Shown piece by piece: positions 1 through 8,640 of a stretch of DNA of 64,000 bases. Below the pieces are notes generated by a model. That model was given only the letters and a program-made list of their open reading frames with translations. It made no database searches and had not been told where the DNA came from. Both the position numbers and the translations under genes were made by a program. Every line of letters begins with the position of its first letter. The stretch's first letter is position 1. Source of the DNA: JBPOFM01 sp041391925 (GTDB lineage Bacteria > Bacteroidota > Bacteroidia > Flavobacteriales > Flavobacteriaceae); NCBI GenBank assembly GCA_041391925.1, contig JAWKNA010000003.1:496001-560000 (forward strand), written 5' to 3'.

Positions 1-1
1 G

Positions 2-574
2 GGAGAAAAATATCGAGATTACCTTATACAAATAAAAGTAAATGCTGATGAAGAGATAGTTAATGACCTTGAATTCAAAGGGCTTGGGAATTATAAATTT
101 GATAATAAAACAAAGACTCCAGAAGGAGATTATATTTTAAGCAAAAAACTAAGCAACCTTAATATTCACGCCAAGGGATTTACCTTTTTGGGTGTTACTA
201 GTACAAAGACAGACAATTTTATGGGGAAAAATCTTAAAATTGAAGAAATGCGTTTATGGGATGAAAGCTATAATTATAGTACTTTTGGAAATATTATTTT
301 TGCAGATGATTTTTTGGTTGCCGCAAAAACTAATCAAATCATTTTTTCTGTTGAAGGACAAAACCAATCCATAGCATTGAACAGAATTACAACTATCGAT
401 TCTGACCAAAAAATAATTGGGAAAGGAAGAAAATATAAATTAGACATTAGCAATAACAAAATAGAATTGTTAGATTTTTATACTGGAGAGAAAGTTTTAG
501 ACAAAAATAAGGAAACAAATTTTGTTTTAAAATTCCATAGCACTAAAGAGGATTTAATAAATATTTCTTATTGA
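2..574 (+). CDS. C-terminal part of an unknown protein, cut by the window start
   Basis: The frame is open from base 2 to a TGA at 572-574, giving at least 190 residues whose N-terminus lies outside the window. I do not recognise the family. The visible part is hydrophilic, rich in Lys, Asn and Asp, and looks beta-rich, with no membrane segment. A TTG at 188 could be read as a start, but the open frame continues upstream of it without a stop, so a partial gene is the better reading. It stops 2 bases before the probable ATG of cysN, so the two are probably co-transcribed. Its place beside sulfate-activation and polysaccharide genes suggests, but does not prove, an envelope role. Confidence 0.6.
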   Translation, partial: GEKYRDYLIQIKVNADEEIVNDLEFKGLGNYKFDNKTKTPEGDYILSKKLSNLNIHAKGFTFLGVTSTKTDNFMGKNLKIEEMRLWDESYNYSTFGNIIFADDFLVAAKTNQIIFSVEGQNQSIALNRITTIDSDQKIIGKGRKYKLDISNNKIELLDFYTGEKVLDKNKETNFVLKFHSTKEDLINISY

Positions 575-576
575 AC

Positions 577-1833
577 ATGATACTAGACAACAATCAATTA
601 CTGCGTTTCACAACAGCAGGCAGCGTAGATGACGGGAAAAGTACCTTAATTGGTCGCTTGCTTTACGACTCAAAATCCATTTTTGAAGATCAGTTGGCAG
701 CCATAGAAAGCACAAGCAAGAAAAAAGGACATGAAGGTGTTGATTTGGCATTGTTCACTGATGGTTTGCGCGACGAACGAGAGCAAGGCATTACAATAGA
801 TGTTGCCTATAGGTATTTCACAACACCTAAACGTAAATTCATTATTGCAGACACACCTGGTCATATCCAATACACTAGAAACATGGTTACAGGAGCTTCA
901 ACCGCAAATGCCGCCATCATCTTAGTGGATGCACGTCACGGTGTCATAGAGCAAACCAAAAGACATTCGTTTATCGCTTCATTGTTACAAATACCCCACG
1001 TGATTGTATGTGTCAATAAAATGGATTTGGTAGATTATTCAGAAGAAGCTTACAACAATGTCATCAATCAATTTGAAGAGTTTTCATCCAAATTATTGGT
1101 AAGGGATATTCGCTTTATTCCCATCAGTGCGCTAGATGGAGACAATGTTGTTCATCGTTCAGAAAACATGGAATGGTATCAAGGAGCGCCTTTACTCCAC
1201 ACTTTGGAGACCATGCATATTAGTAGCGATATCAATAAGGTAGATGCTCGTTTTCCAGTACAGACTGTATTAAGGCCTCAAAACGATTCACATAGAGATT
1301 ATCGGGGTTATGCAGGCAGATTGGCGAGTGGCGTTTTAAGGGTTGGAGATGAAATAACTGTGATGCCATCGGGTTTTACATCTCAAATAAAAAGCATCGA
1401 CACTTTTGACCAAACACTTGAAGAGGCGTTTGCTCCCATGTCCGTTTCAATAACTCTTGAAGACGATATAGACATAAGCAGGGGCGATATGATAGTCCGC
1501 TCAAAAAACAAACCAGAGCCCTCGCAGGATATTGAGGTTATGTTGTGTTGGCTGCATAACTCCAGCGCAAAACCAAATGCCAAATATACCATACGCCACA
1601 CCTCAAATGAACAAAAAGCAATGATTAAGGAAGTGGTTTATAAATTCGATATCAACTCATTAGACCGTAAGGATGACGATAAAGAATTAAACATGAATGA
1701 TATATCAAAGGTAAGGATACGAACTACTAAACCTTTAATGATAGATTCCTACAGAGAAAATAGAACCACCGGGAGTATTATTCTTATTGATGATGCCACC
1801 AATGAAACAGTGGCAGCAGGGATGATTGTATAA
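577..1833 (+). CDS. cysN: Sulfate adenylyltransferase subunit 1 (CysN GTPase)
   Basis: This is the large GTPase subunit of ATP sulfurylase. With CysD it makes adenosine 5'-phosphosulfate (APS) from ATP and sulfate, driven by GTP hydrolysis. The 418-residue protein has an EF-Tu-like G domain: P-loop GSVDDGKS at about residues 15-22, DTPGH as the G3 motif, NKMD as the G4 motif, then the beta-barrel domains. Its length fits stand-alone CysN; there is no fused APS kinase. I chose the ATG at 577 over a TTG at 571 because family members start a few residues before LRFTTAGSVDDGKST. cysD and cysC are not visible and are expected upstream. The sulfotransferase 2 kb downstream suggests the activated sulfate serves glycan sulfation. 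Confidence 0.95.
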   Translation: MILDNNQLLRFTTAGSVDDGKSTLIGRLLYDSKSIFEDQLAAIESTSKKKGHEGVDLALFTDGLRDEREQGITIDVAYRYFTTPKRKFIIADTPGHIQYTRNMVTGASTANAAIILVDARHGVIEQTKRHSFIASLLQIPHVIVCVNKMDLVDYSEEAYNNVINQFEEFSSKLLVRDIRFIPISALDGDNVVHRSENMEWYQGAPLLHTLETMHISSDINKVDARFPVQTVLRPQNDSHRDYRGYAGRLASGVLRVGDEITVMPSGFTSQIKSIDTFDQTLEEAFAPMSVSITLEDDIDISRGDMIVRSKNKPEPSQDIEVMLCWLHNSSAKPNAKYTIRHTSNEQKAMIKEVVYKFDINSLDRKDDDKELNMNDISKVRIRTTKPLMIDSYRENRTTGSIILIDDATNETVAAGMIV

Positions 1834-1849
1834 CCTAAAAAAACTAAAC

Positions 1850-2392
1850 ATGAATTTTAAACTCAAATTTTCTGTCCTTGTGGCTTGTTTTGCATTAAGT
1901 TCTTGTCTTGAACATAATGAAGCAACTGAATCAAATGAGGTCAAAGAATCAAAAAAGGATTCTAACAGATTAACATTTGAAATAGACCTTGAAACTTCAA
2001 ACGCCGACGACTTTGTACTATTTGCAAACGATGTTTTTTTGAATAACAGCCAATTTATGAACATTGGAATCACGCATAAACTGAATATGAACGAGACCTC
2101 AAAGAAAATAAAGTTTGAATTTCCAGAAAACATAAAACCAGATGCAATGCTTGGATTTGGACTTGGTAACAAAAACACCAAAGAAGTAACTATAAAAAAC
2201 ATCAACCTTTCTTATGGAGACGCGGTGTTTAATATACATCAAAATGAAATTCAAAACTATTTTTCCTTCAATAAGTTTATTGAATATGATTCCATTGCCA
2301 ATACAATCAAGACAAAAAAGGTCGACAATGCTTTAAACCCATTACTTTTTTTAAGGCGTAAAATTCTAGACAGTATTCAAAAGGTGGATTAG
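1850..2392 (+). CDS. Putative lipoprotein of unknown function
   Basis: This 180-residue protein starts with a lipoprotein signal: a Lys-containing n-region, a hydrophobic stretch, and ALSSC as a lipobox at about residues 15-19. Lipid attachment at that Cys is inferred. The acidic segment that follows is typical of exported Bacteroidota lipoproteins. The rest is probably beta-rich; I recognise no family. The ATG at 1850 is chosen because the upstream TTG at 1826 would put eight extra residues before the signal peptide and would overlap cysN. It lies 16 bases after cysN and 14 bases before the flippase, so it is probably in the same transcript. A role in handling the polysaccharide is possible but only by context. 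Confidence 0.7.
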   Translation: MNFKLKFSVLVACFALSSCLEHNEATESNEVKESKKDSNRLTFEIDLETSNADDFVLFANDVFLNNSQFMNIGITHKLNMNETSKKIKFEFPENIKPDAMLGFGLGNKNTKEVTIKNINLSYGDAVFNIHQNEIQNYFSFNKFIEYDSIANTIKTKKVDNALNPLLFLRRKILDSIQKVD

Positions 2393-2406
2393 CATTACAA
2401 TATCAC

Positions 2407-3726
2407 ATGAAATTTTTTACACAAAGAGACCAAAATTTTAATGAGCTTCTAAAAGGAAGCTCAATTTCTTTGTTTTTGAAAGTTTCTGGAATGTTGCTCA
2501 ATTATGCAGCAATGCTATTTATCACCAATCATTATGGTGCAGAAGAATGGGGAATCTATTCTCTTTGTTTTACGGTTTTGAGTATTGCTATTTTGCTTCC
2601 AAAGTTTGGCTTTGATAATTCTTTGGTAAGAATCATTACGGAGTTGAATACCTTTAAAAATAAAGCTGAAATCAAGAATGTCATCTATAAATCCCTGCTT
2701 GTTTCATCGATAATCAGTCTTTTTGTGGCGATTATGCTTAATCAATTCTCCGACATTATAGTGTTTGATATTCTTAATCAGGAAAGCATACAACCCTATA
2801 TTAAACTGATCAGTTACACCATTTTGCCTACAGTGATTTTGGTCATTGTCAGTGCGACATTTCAGGCCTTGAAAAAGACGGTATTGTTTATGTTGTTCCA
2901 AGCAACCTTGACCAATTTGCTTTTTTTGCTGCTGTTGTTGATTGATTATTTTTTAGACTCTGGGACAACGGTTTTTAAACTGTATTTTTATGCGGTATGT
3001 ATCGTGATGGTTATAGGCATTATCCTGTCTATTTCTGTTTTTAAAGGGACACATACAAATGTTGAATTGCAAAAAACCTATACAATTAAAAGTATTTCAA
3101 AAATATCTTTGCCAATGCTGCTCTCTAGTTCTTTTGCCTTGCTTATGGGATGGTCAGACATCATTATGTTGTCATATTTCAAAACCACCAAGGATATAGG
3201 CATTTATAATTCTTCATTAAAATTGGCGGCATTGGCAGGCATTACGCTGATAGCAATCAATGCCATTGCTACGCCCAAATTTGTCGAATTTTATGCCAAA
3301 AGGGATTTCGATGGTTTAAAAGACATTGTAAAAAAATCTACCAAAATGATTTTTTATGCCACTACACCTATTTTGATTGTACTTGTCTTATTTTCCAAAA
3401 AGATTTTGGGTCTATTTGGAGAAGAGTTTGAAGCTGGCTACATGGCACTGATCGTCTTATGTATCGCTAGTTTCATCAACGCAATATCAGGTTCTGTCGG
3501 CTACATTATGCAAATGACAGATCAACAAAAAACCTATCAGTACGTTATCATGATATCGTTTTTTATAAATCTTGTTCTAAATTTGTTTTTAATACCAAAC
3601 TACAGTTTTAACGGAGCTGCAATAGCAAGCTCTGTAGCAATGGTTTTTTGGAATCTATGCTTGGTGGTCATCATCAAAAGGAAACTGGGTTTTTGGACCA
3701 TATATATTCCATTTTTGGTCAAATGA
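2407..3726 (+). CDS. Polysaccharide flippase, Wzx/MATE-like (MOP superfamily)
   Basis: This 439-residue integral membrane protein has about 12 hydrophobic segments spread over its length. The N-terminal pattern, an amphipathic start followed by a first helix and a NHYGAEEWGIYSL-type loop, is typical of the polysaccharide-biosynthesis branch of the MOP exporter superfamily. Such proteins flip undecaprenyl-diphosphate-linked oligosaccharide units across the inner membrane. It is followed after 8 bases by the sulfotransferase and then a Wzy-like protein, so a Wzx/Wzy-dependent route is the likely use. A second flippase of the same superfamily lies far away at 37145. The substrate cannot be told from sequence. 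Confidence 0.88.
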   Translation: MKFFTQRDQNFNELLKGSSISLFLKVSGMLLNYAAMLFITNHYGAEEWGIYSLCFTVLSIAILLPKFGFDNSLVRIITELNTFKNKAEIKNVIYKSLLVSSIISLFVAIMLNQFSDIIVFDILNQESIQPYIKLISYTILPTVILVIVSATFQALKKTVLFMLFQATLTNLLFLLLLLIDYFLDSGTTVFKLYFYAVCIVMVIGIILSISVFKGTHTNVELQKTYTIKSISKISLPMLLSSSFALLMGWSDIIMLSYFKTTKDIGIYNSSLKLAALAGITLIAINAIATPKFVEFYAKRDFDGLKDIVKKSTKMIFYATTPILIVLVLFSKKILGLFGEEFEAGYMALIVLCIASFINAISGSVGYIMQMTDQQKTYQYVIMISFFINLVLNLFLIPNYSFNGAAIASSVAMVFWNLCLVVIIKRKLGFWTIYIPFLVK

Positions 3727-3734
3727 ATCAATAA

Positions 3735-4703
3735 ATGAAGTCACCACTGTTTATATTTTCGCTACCCAGATCGGGATCTACATTGTTACAACGTGTTTTA
3801 ATGGGCCATAGAGATGTATGTAGTTTAGCTGAACCATGGGTGTTGCTACCTCAGATATATGCTTTAAAAGAAGAAGGATCATTATCAGAATATTCAAGTG
3901 TTACTGCATATTATGGGATAGCAGGTTTTCTGGAAAACCTTCCAAAGAAAAAACAGGATTACATGGATTCCTTGAGTAAGTTTATGACAGAAATTTATTC
4001 TAAACAATGCAAAAATGGAGAAACCTATTTTTTGGACAAAACCCCAAGGTACTATCATATCATAGATGAGATTTTCGAACTTTTTCCGGACGCCAAATTT
4101 ATTTTCTTGTTCAGAAATCCAATACACATCTATGCTTCAATAGTGAATACTTGGGGAGACAAACGGTTCAGAAAATTATATTCAACCTATTATGATATGA
4201 TAAATGGTTTTAAATTATTGAGCAAAGGGTTCACTAAACACAAAAATAAATCCATCTCTTTAAATTACGAAGACTTCATTAAAGACCCAACCAAGGAATT
4301 GCTTAAAATCTCCAAGTATCTTGAAATTGAATTCGATGACAAAATTTTAGAACATTTTTCAAACCAAGATACTAAAGGAATTTTGGGTGATCCAACTGGA
4401 GTCAAAACCTATTCATCCATTTCATCGGAAGGTCTCAACAAATGGGAACAGACCTTCAATTCTTTCATAAGAAAAAAATATGCATTTGCTTTAATGAACA
4501 AAATTGACGAAGAAGATTTTAAGGCTCAAAATTACTCTAAAACAGAAATCCTAAAAAGCATCAAGAATTTGGACAACAAAAAGAATGGACTAATATTCAT
4601 CGATTTGTTTGATTATTTTGTGAGTTTTGTGGTAAGAAGGACAAATCTATACTTATTGGTGAGTAAAAACTTTTCTTGGGTAAAAAAGAAATCCTTCTCT
4701 TAA
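3735..4703 (+). CDS. Sulfotransferase family protein (PAPS-dependent)
   Basis: This 322-residue protein has both hallmark regions for binding 3'-phosphoadenosine 5'-phosphosulfate (PAPS). The 5'-phosphosulfate loop is SLPRSGSTLLQRVL at about residues 9-22. The 3'-phosphate motif is FRNPIHIYAS, with Arg near 127 and Ser near 135. Members of this family move a sulfuryl group onto a hydroxyl of a sugar, lipid or protein. There is no signal peptide, so it should act in the cytoplasm, probably on the lipid-linked glycan or a precursor. Its neighbours (flippase before, Wzy-like protein after, cysN 2 kb upstream) point to sulfation of a surface polysaccharide. The acceptor is unknown. Confidence 0.87.
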   Translation: MKSPLFIFSLPRSGSTLLQRVLMGHRDVCSLAEPWVLLPQIYALKEEGSLSEYSSVTAYYGIAGFLENLPKKKQDYMDSLSKFMTEIYSKQCKNGETYFLDKTPRYYHIIDEIFELFPDAKFIFLFRNPIHIYASIVNTWGDKRFRKLYSTYYDMINGFKLLSKGFTKHKNKSISLNYEDFIKDPTKELLKISKYLEIEFDDKILEHFSNQDTKGILGDPTGVKTYSSISSEGLNKWEQTFNSFIRKKYAFALMNKIDEEDFKAQNYSKTEILKSIKNLDNKKNGLIFIDLFDYFVSFVVRRTNLYLLVSKNFSWVKKKSFS

Positions 4704-4720
4704 AATTAAAGAGTATTAAA

Positions 4721-5953
4721 ATGCAAATTTCAGAAAAAAGATTATTAAAATACTCGCTTTATGGCATTGCGATATATATATTCTTGTTCTTTCTTCTGGA
4801 AGTGGAAAACGGGGGAATTCTAAAATTGTTAATTACAATTCCGTATGTATTGTCTGTGATTTCATTGCTTTCCATCTGTTACAAGAATAGACATCAGCTT
4901 TCGGGAATCCCAAAAACGGCGAGAAATATATTTTATGTTCTTATTTTTTGGGGTTTTATAACCGCAGCGAGAGGATTTTCATTATCTCCACAAGATTGGA
5001 TTACAAATTTTGGCAACGTATACATGGCTTGGGCATGGTTTACTCCTTTAATGATCATCGTTGGACAAAAAATTGAAAATTGGAAAACCATTATCACATG
5101 TATATTTTTTATGTTTCAATTGATGGTGATTTCAATGTTCTTTTTACCTTTTTTCTTCAATATACGCCCAGAATGGACATGGATGCTTAGGCCCTTGAAT
5201 TTCATCATGCTCCTGGGGATTTCTAGATATAATGCTTCATCAAGGCTTTTGGTGTACGTCTTGGTGGTTTGCTATATCATCGTTGCGATAAAAGTGGAAC
5301 AACGTATAGAGTTTGTTTATTTATTCATGGTTTTTTTATTTCTTACCATTGACACATTGAAACATCTAAAAATCAAATATAAGCTATTGAAAATTTCACT
5401 TTTCGGTTTTTTGGCTCTGCTTATATTCGTATTTGCCTATGGATATGAGAACATCAGCATTATGGTATCGAATTATATTGAATTTCAGGATTCGAGGACT
5501 TTTTTATTTAAGGAGCTGATGTCAGAATTGAATGGTGTTGAAAAAATATTCGGAAGAGGGTCATTGGGCACCTATTTTAGTGAATATTTTGAGCATACCA
5601 AATGGTACACCGAAGAGATATTAAAGCAGACTTGGTATGGTGACAGTTCCACAAGGATTACCACCGAAGTTGGGTATCTTCAAATGATTTTGAAAGGCGG
5701 CTTTTTAATGTTATTCCTCAACACTTTTTTAATGACTTATGCTATTTATAAGGCATTATTCAGGTCTAACAACAGATTTATCAAAAGATTAGGATTGTAT
5801 ATACTCATACTTTTGATATTGAGTTTGATATCGTTTAGGCCGGCATTTACCCCAACATTTATTATTCTTTGGACTGCTATCGGAACCGTATTAAATAAGA
5901 AATATAGAACCATGCAGGACGAAGAGATTGAACAACTCATAAAATTCAAATGA
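4721..5953 (+). CDS. Putative O-antigen/polysaccharide polymerase (Wzy-like membrane protein)
   Basis: This 410-residue protein has about ten to twelve hydrophobic segments and one larger hydrophilic loop at about residues 255-325, the layout of Wzy polymerases and O-antigen ligases. The loop contains DSRTFLFKEL and the region after it has EVGYLQMILKGG, similar to the conserved short motifs around the last helices in this superfamily. Sequence similarity in the group is low, so the assignment rests on topology and context. The ATG at 4721 is used; an upstream TTG at 4676 would overlap the sulfotransferase and adds a charged stretch before the first helix. It overlaps the next glycosyltransferase by 4 bases (ATGA). 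Confidence 0.72.
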   Translation: MQISEKRLLKYSLYGIAIYIFLFFLLEVENGGILKLLITIPYVLSVISLLSICYKNRHQLSGIPKTARNIFYVLIFWGFITAARGFSLSPQDWITNFGNVYMAWAWFTPLMIIVGQKIENWKTIITCIFFMFQLMVISMFFLPFFFNIRPEWTWMLRPLNFIMLLGISRYNASSRLLVYVLVVCYIIVAIKVEQRIEFVYLFMVFLFLTIDTLKHLKIKYKLLKISLFGFLALLIFVFAYGYENISIMVSNYIEFQDSRTFLFKELMSELNGVEKIFGRGSLGTYFSEYFEHTKWYTEEILKQTWYGDSSTRITTEVGYLQMILKGGFLMLFLNTFLMTYAIYKALFRSNNRFIKRLGLYILILLILSLISFRPAFTPTFIILWTAIGTVLNKKYRTMQDEEIEQLIKFK

Positions 5954-6708
5954 TGGATGCACCTTTGGTAAGCATAATCACGGTCGTATTCAATGGAGAA
6001 AAACACCTTCAACAGACTATTGATAGTGTTCATAATCAAACATATAAAAATATTGAATATATCATCATTGATGGTGGATCCACTGATGGCACGCTTCCAA
6101 TCATAAAGAAGAACAGCCAAAAAATATCCAGATGGATCAGCGAACCAGATAAAGGACTTTATGACGCAATGAATAAGGGCATCAAACTTGCCAAAGGAGA
6201 GTTAATAGGCACCATCAACAGTGATGATTGGTACGAGCCAAATGCAGTTGAACTAAGTGTAAAATCTTATAGAGATAATCCGCATGTCAGCATTGTTCAT
6301 TCCAATCGTTATGACGTTTTACCCAATGGCACCAAAAGAATCTATAAATTCAACCCATCGTCTTTTAAATTCAAATACTTTAGCATGACCTATGCGCATC
6401 CTTCAATGTTCATTACAAGGGAAGAATATAGTAAGCACCATTATAACACAACCTTAAAATCTCTTTCTGACTATCAATTTACACTGGAGGCTTTTCTGCA
6501 GAACCAAAATGGATTTGTCCATATCGCCAAACCATTGGTCAATTTCCGATTGGGAGGTGTCAGCGGACAGATTGGTTTTTATGATGAGCTTAAAGAAGCT
6601 TACTTGGCAAGAAGTTTTGCAGGAATGAATCCTTTGGAAACTATATTTGCTTTATTTTTAAAGATTATTTCGAAACCCTTGGTTTGGGTAAAAAAAATGG
6701 TTTCTTAA
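5950..6708 (+). CDS. Glycosyltransferase family 2
   Basis: This 252-residue GT-A enzyme has the family-2 start PLVSIITVVFNGEKHLQQTI, the IIDGGSTDGT nucleotide-binding segment near residues 38-47, and a DxD-like motif in INSDDWYEPN near residue 92. It should move a sugar from a nucleotide donor to the growing lipid-linked oligosaccharide at the inner face of the inner membrane. A hydrophobic C-terminal stretch may help membrane association. It shares a 4-base ATGA overlap with the Wzy-like gene upstream, which suggests translational coupling. Donor and linkage cannot be read from sequence. About 90 bases without a convincing gene follow it. Confidence 0.9.
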   Translation: MMDAPLVSIITVVFNGEKHLQQTIDSVHNQTYKNIEYIIIDGGSTDGTLPIIKKNSQKISRWISEPDKGLYDAMNKGIKLAKGELIGTINSDDWYEPNAVELSVKSYRDNPHVSIVHSNRYDVLPNGTKRIYKFNPSSFKFKYFSMTYAHPSMFITREEYSKHHYNTTLKSLSDYQFTLEAFLQNQNGFVHIAKPLVNFRLGGVSGQIGFYDELKEAYLARSFAGMNPLETIFALFLKIISKPLVWVKKMVS

Positions 6709-6799
6709 ACCCTAATTATGGACATAGAAAAAAATGGAATCATAATCGACATTGTATGAATTCATTTTGTTTGGTGAACACCAATGTGTTAAATCTAGC

Positions 6800-7912
6800 A
6801 TGAAACAAAAAAAAATACTTTTTATTCTTCATTTATCTCCCCCAATACATGGGGCAGCAAAAGTGGGTGATACAATATTAAAAAGCAAAAAAATCAACCA
6901 AGAATTTGACGCCAGATATATTAAAATCAAATCCTCGATTACTCTTAGTGAAATAAATAAATTCAAGGTATTGAAATTGTACTTTTTTGCAGAACTATTT
7001 TTCAAGGTGATTTATCAACTTATAATGTTTAGACCGCAATTGATTTATTACACAGCTTCACCATGCGGACTAGCTTTTTATAGAGATTTAATTGTGTCAT
7101 TACCACTAAGATTTTACAAATTTCTTAACAAAAGCCATATATTTTTTCACTACCATCTTGAAGGGATAAATTCCTTTGCAACGGCATCTAAATTTAATAG
7201 CAGATTGACTAATTTCTTTATCAAAGACACAAATCTTATTTTTATCTCCAAAGCAATGGTTGGTGAATTGGAAAAAATCAAAAATTATAGAAAGGTTTTT
7301 TATGTTCATAATGGTATTGAAGATACCCCAATAAATGAAGACTTTAATTCAATTTGGGAAGACAAACTTAAATCGAATACTATAAACGTTTTATATTTGT
7401 CCAGCATGATTAAGGATAAAGGGTATCATCACGTCTTAAATCTTGCAAAAAATGTTCAACAAAGGGGTCGAGAAGATATAAAGTTCAATTTTGCAGGAGC
7501 TTATTTCTCTGATTCAGACAGAACCTATTTTGATAATTTTGTTATAAAAAATAAACTTAAGGATACTGTTGAATATCTGGGATTTATTAATGGGGCTGAT
7601 AAAACAAAGTTGTTTAACAATTCACATTTGTTAATTTTCCCTTCTAAAAAGGATGTTTTTCCTCTAACTATTTTAGAAGCTCTATCTTATGGAATTCCTA
7701 TATTGACGTTCGATGCTGGGGCTATTACTGAAATAGTTAGCACTAAAATTGGATTAATAAGCAATAAAGAATCATTGGAAAACGATTTTGACAAATTCAC
7801 TGAGGAATATTTGAACTTTAAAGCGTGCTCTGCATGTAGAAATGCTTTCTTAGACAATTATACCAATGAAATTTTTGAAAAAAATTTAATAGACATTCTT
7901 AACAAAGGATAA
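6800..7912 (+). CDS. Glycosyltransferase family 4-like
   Basis: This 370-residue protein has a GT-B layout. The N-terminal half begins KKILFILHLSPPIHGAAKVG, a common opening of GT4 enzymes. The C-terminal half has the donor-binding pattern NVLYLSSMIKDKGYHHVLN, later FINGADKTKLFNNSHLLIFPS and FPLTILEALSYGIPILTFDAGAI, with the EX7E-like Glu in ILEALSYGIP. I chose the ATG at 6800; a TTG at 6752 is in frame but adds 16 residues absent from typical family starts. It lies between a GT2 and a WecG-type enzyme, so it probably adds one sugar of the repeat unit. Its Lys/Asn-rich composition is like its neighbours. Confidence 0.88.
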   Translation: MKQKKILFILHLSPPIHGAAKVGDTILKSKKINQEFDARYIKIKSSITLSEINKFKVLKLYFFAELFFKVIYQLIMFRPQLIYYTASPCGLAFYRDLIVSLPLRFYKFLNKSHIFFHYHLEGINSFATASKFNSRLTNFFIKDTNLIFISKAMVGELEKIKNYRKVFYVHNGIEDTPINEDFNSIWEDKLKSNTINVLYLSSMIKDKGYHHVLNLAKNVQQRGREDIKFNFAGAYFSDSDRTYFDNFVIKNKLKDTVEYLGFINGADKTKLFNNSHLLIFPSKKDVFPLTILEALSYGIPILTFDAGAITEIVSTKIGLISNKESLENDFDKFTEEYLNFKACSACRNAFLDNYTNEIFEKNLIDILNKG

Positions 7913-7913
7913 G

Positions 7914-8639
7914 TTGAAAACAGTTAAAATACAGGAGTATAAAATTTATGCCGACAAGGCTCAAAATATTTCTATTAATGATACCCAAACTATAATTAAC
8001 ACCATTAATGCACATTCTTTTATTGTTGCAAAAAACGATTCATTATTTAGAGAAGCTCTTGAAAAAAGTGACATTCTATTACCAGATGGTGAGGGTATTG
8101 TACTAATGTCCAAAAAATTAAAGGGACAAAAAATCAACAAAATTGCGGGTGCAGACATTCATCAAAGGTTATTGCAAATCGCTCAAGAAAAGAAACTAAA
8201 ATGCTTCTACTTGGGGTCAAGCAATAAAACCTTGGCAGCCATAGAAGAAAAATTATCGGCTTTATATAACAATGTGCAATTCGGTTTTTATTCACCACCT
8301 TTTAAAAAGGTTTTTTCCAATGCAGAAAACACATTGATGATTAAGAAAGTGAACGATTTTGCTCCTGACATCCTTTTTGTAGGAATGACAGCGCCCAAAC
8401 AGGAAAAATGGGTGATGGAGCACAAGGAAGCCTTGAACGCAAATGTTATATGCTCAATTGGAGCAGTTTTCGATTTTATTGCTGAAACAAAAAAACGCGC
8501 ACCACAATGGGTCATAAACATGAAACTAGAATGGCTCTATCGAAGTTTTACCGCTTGGAGACTCACGAAACGCTACCTATACTCAACACCTTTATTTTTG
8601 ATTGAGCTTTATAGATTGAAATACAATTCAAAATCCTGA
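7914..8639 (+). CDS. WecG/TagA/CpsF family glycosyltransferase (GT26)
   Basis: This 241-residue enzyme shows the family's signatures in order: LLPDGEGIV near residue 56 (the Asp is conserved and catalytic in TagA), AGADIHQRL, FYLGSS, VGMTAPKQEKW near 160, and a GAVFDFIAETKKRAPQWV-type stretch followed by LEWLYR. Such enzymes transfer ManNAc, ManNAcA or related sugars onto undecaprenyl-linked acceptors early in glycan assembly. The start is a TTG one base after the previous stop; no in-frame ATG lies before the conserved region. The epimerase WecB encoded at 15552 could supply UDP-ManNAc for it, an inference from family pairing. Confidence 0.92.
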   Translation: MKTVKIQEYKIYADKAQNISINDTQTIINTINAHSFIVAKNDSLFREALEKSDILLPDGEGIVLMSKKLKGQKINKIAGADIHQRLLQIAQEKKLKCFYLGSSNKTLAAIEEKLSALYNNVQFGFYSPPFKKVFSNAENTLMIKKVNDFAPDILFVGMTAPKQEKWVMEHKEALNANVICSIGAVFDFIAETKKRAPQWVINMKLEWLYRSFTAWRLTKRYLYSTPLFLIELYRLKYNSKS

Positions 8640-8640
8640 T

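Noticed and set aside
1735..2205. 156-codon minus-strand open frame over the end of cysN and the lipoprotein gene
   Set aside because: It covers the conserved end of cysN on the other strand, and its Phe/Ser-rich translation looks like an antisense shadow.
5746..6120. 124-codon minus-strand open frame over the Wzy-GT2 junction
   Set aside because: It lies fully under two well-supported genes and its translation has no family features.
6721..6763. A 13-codon ORF between the GT2 and GT4 genes
   Set aside because: Too short, without a signal or motif, and in a gap of only about 90 bases.
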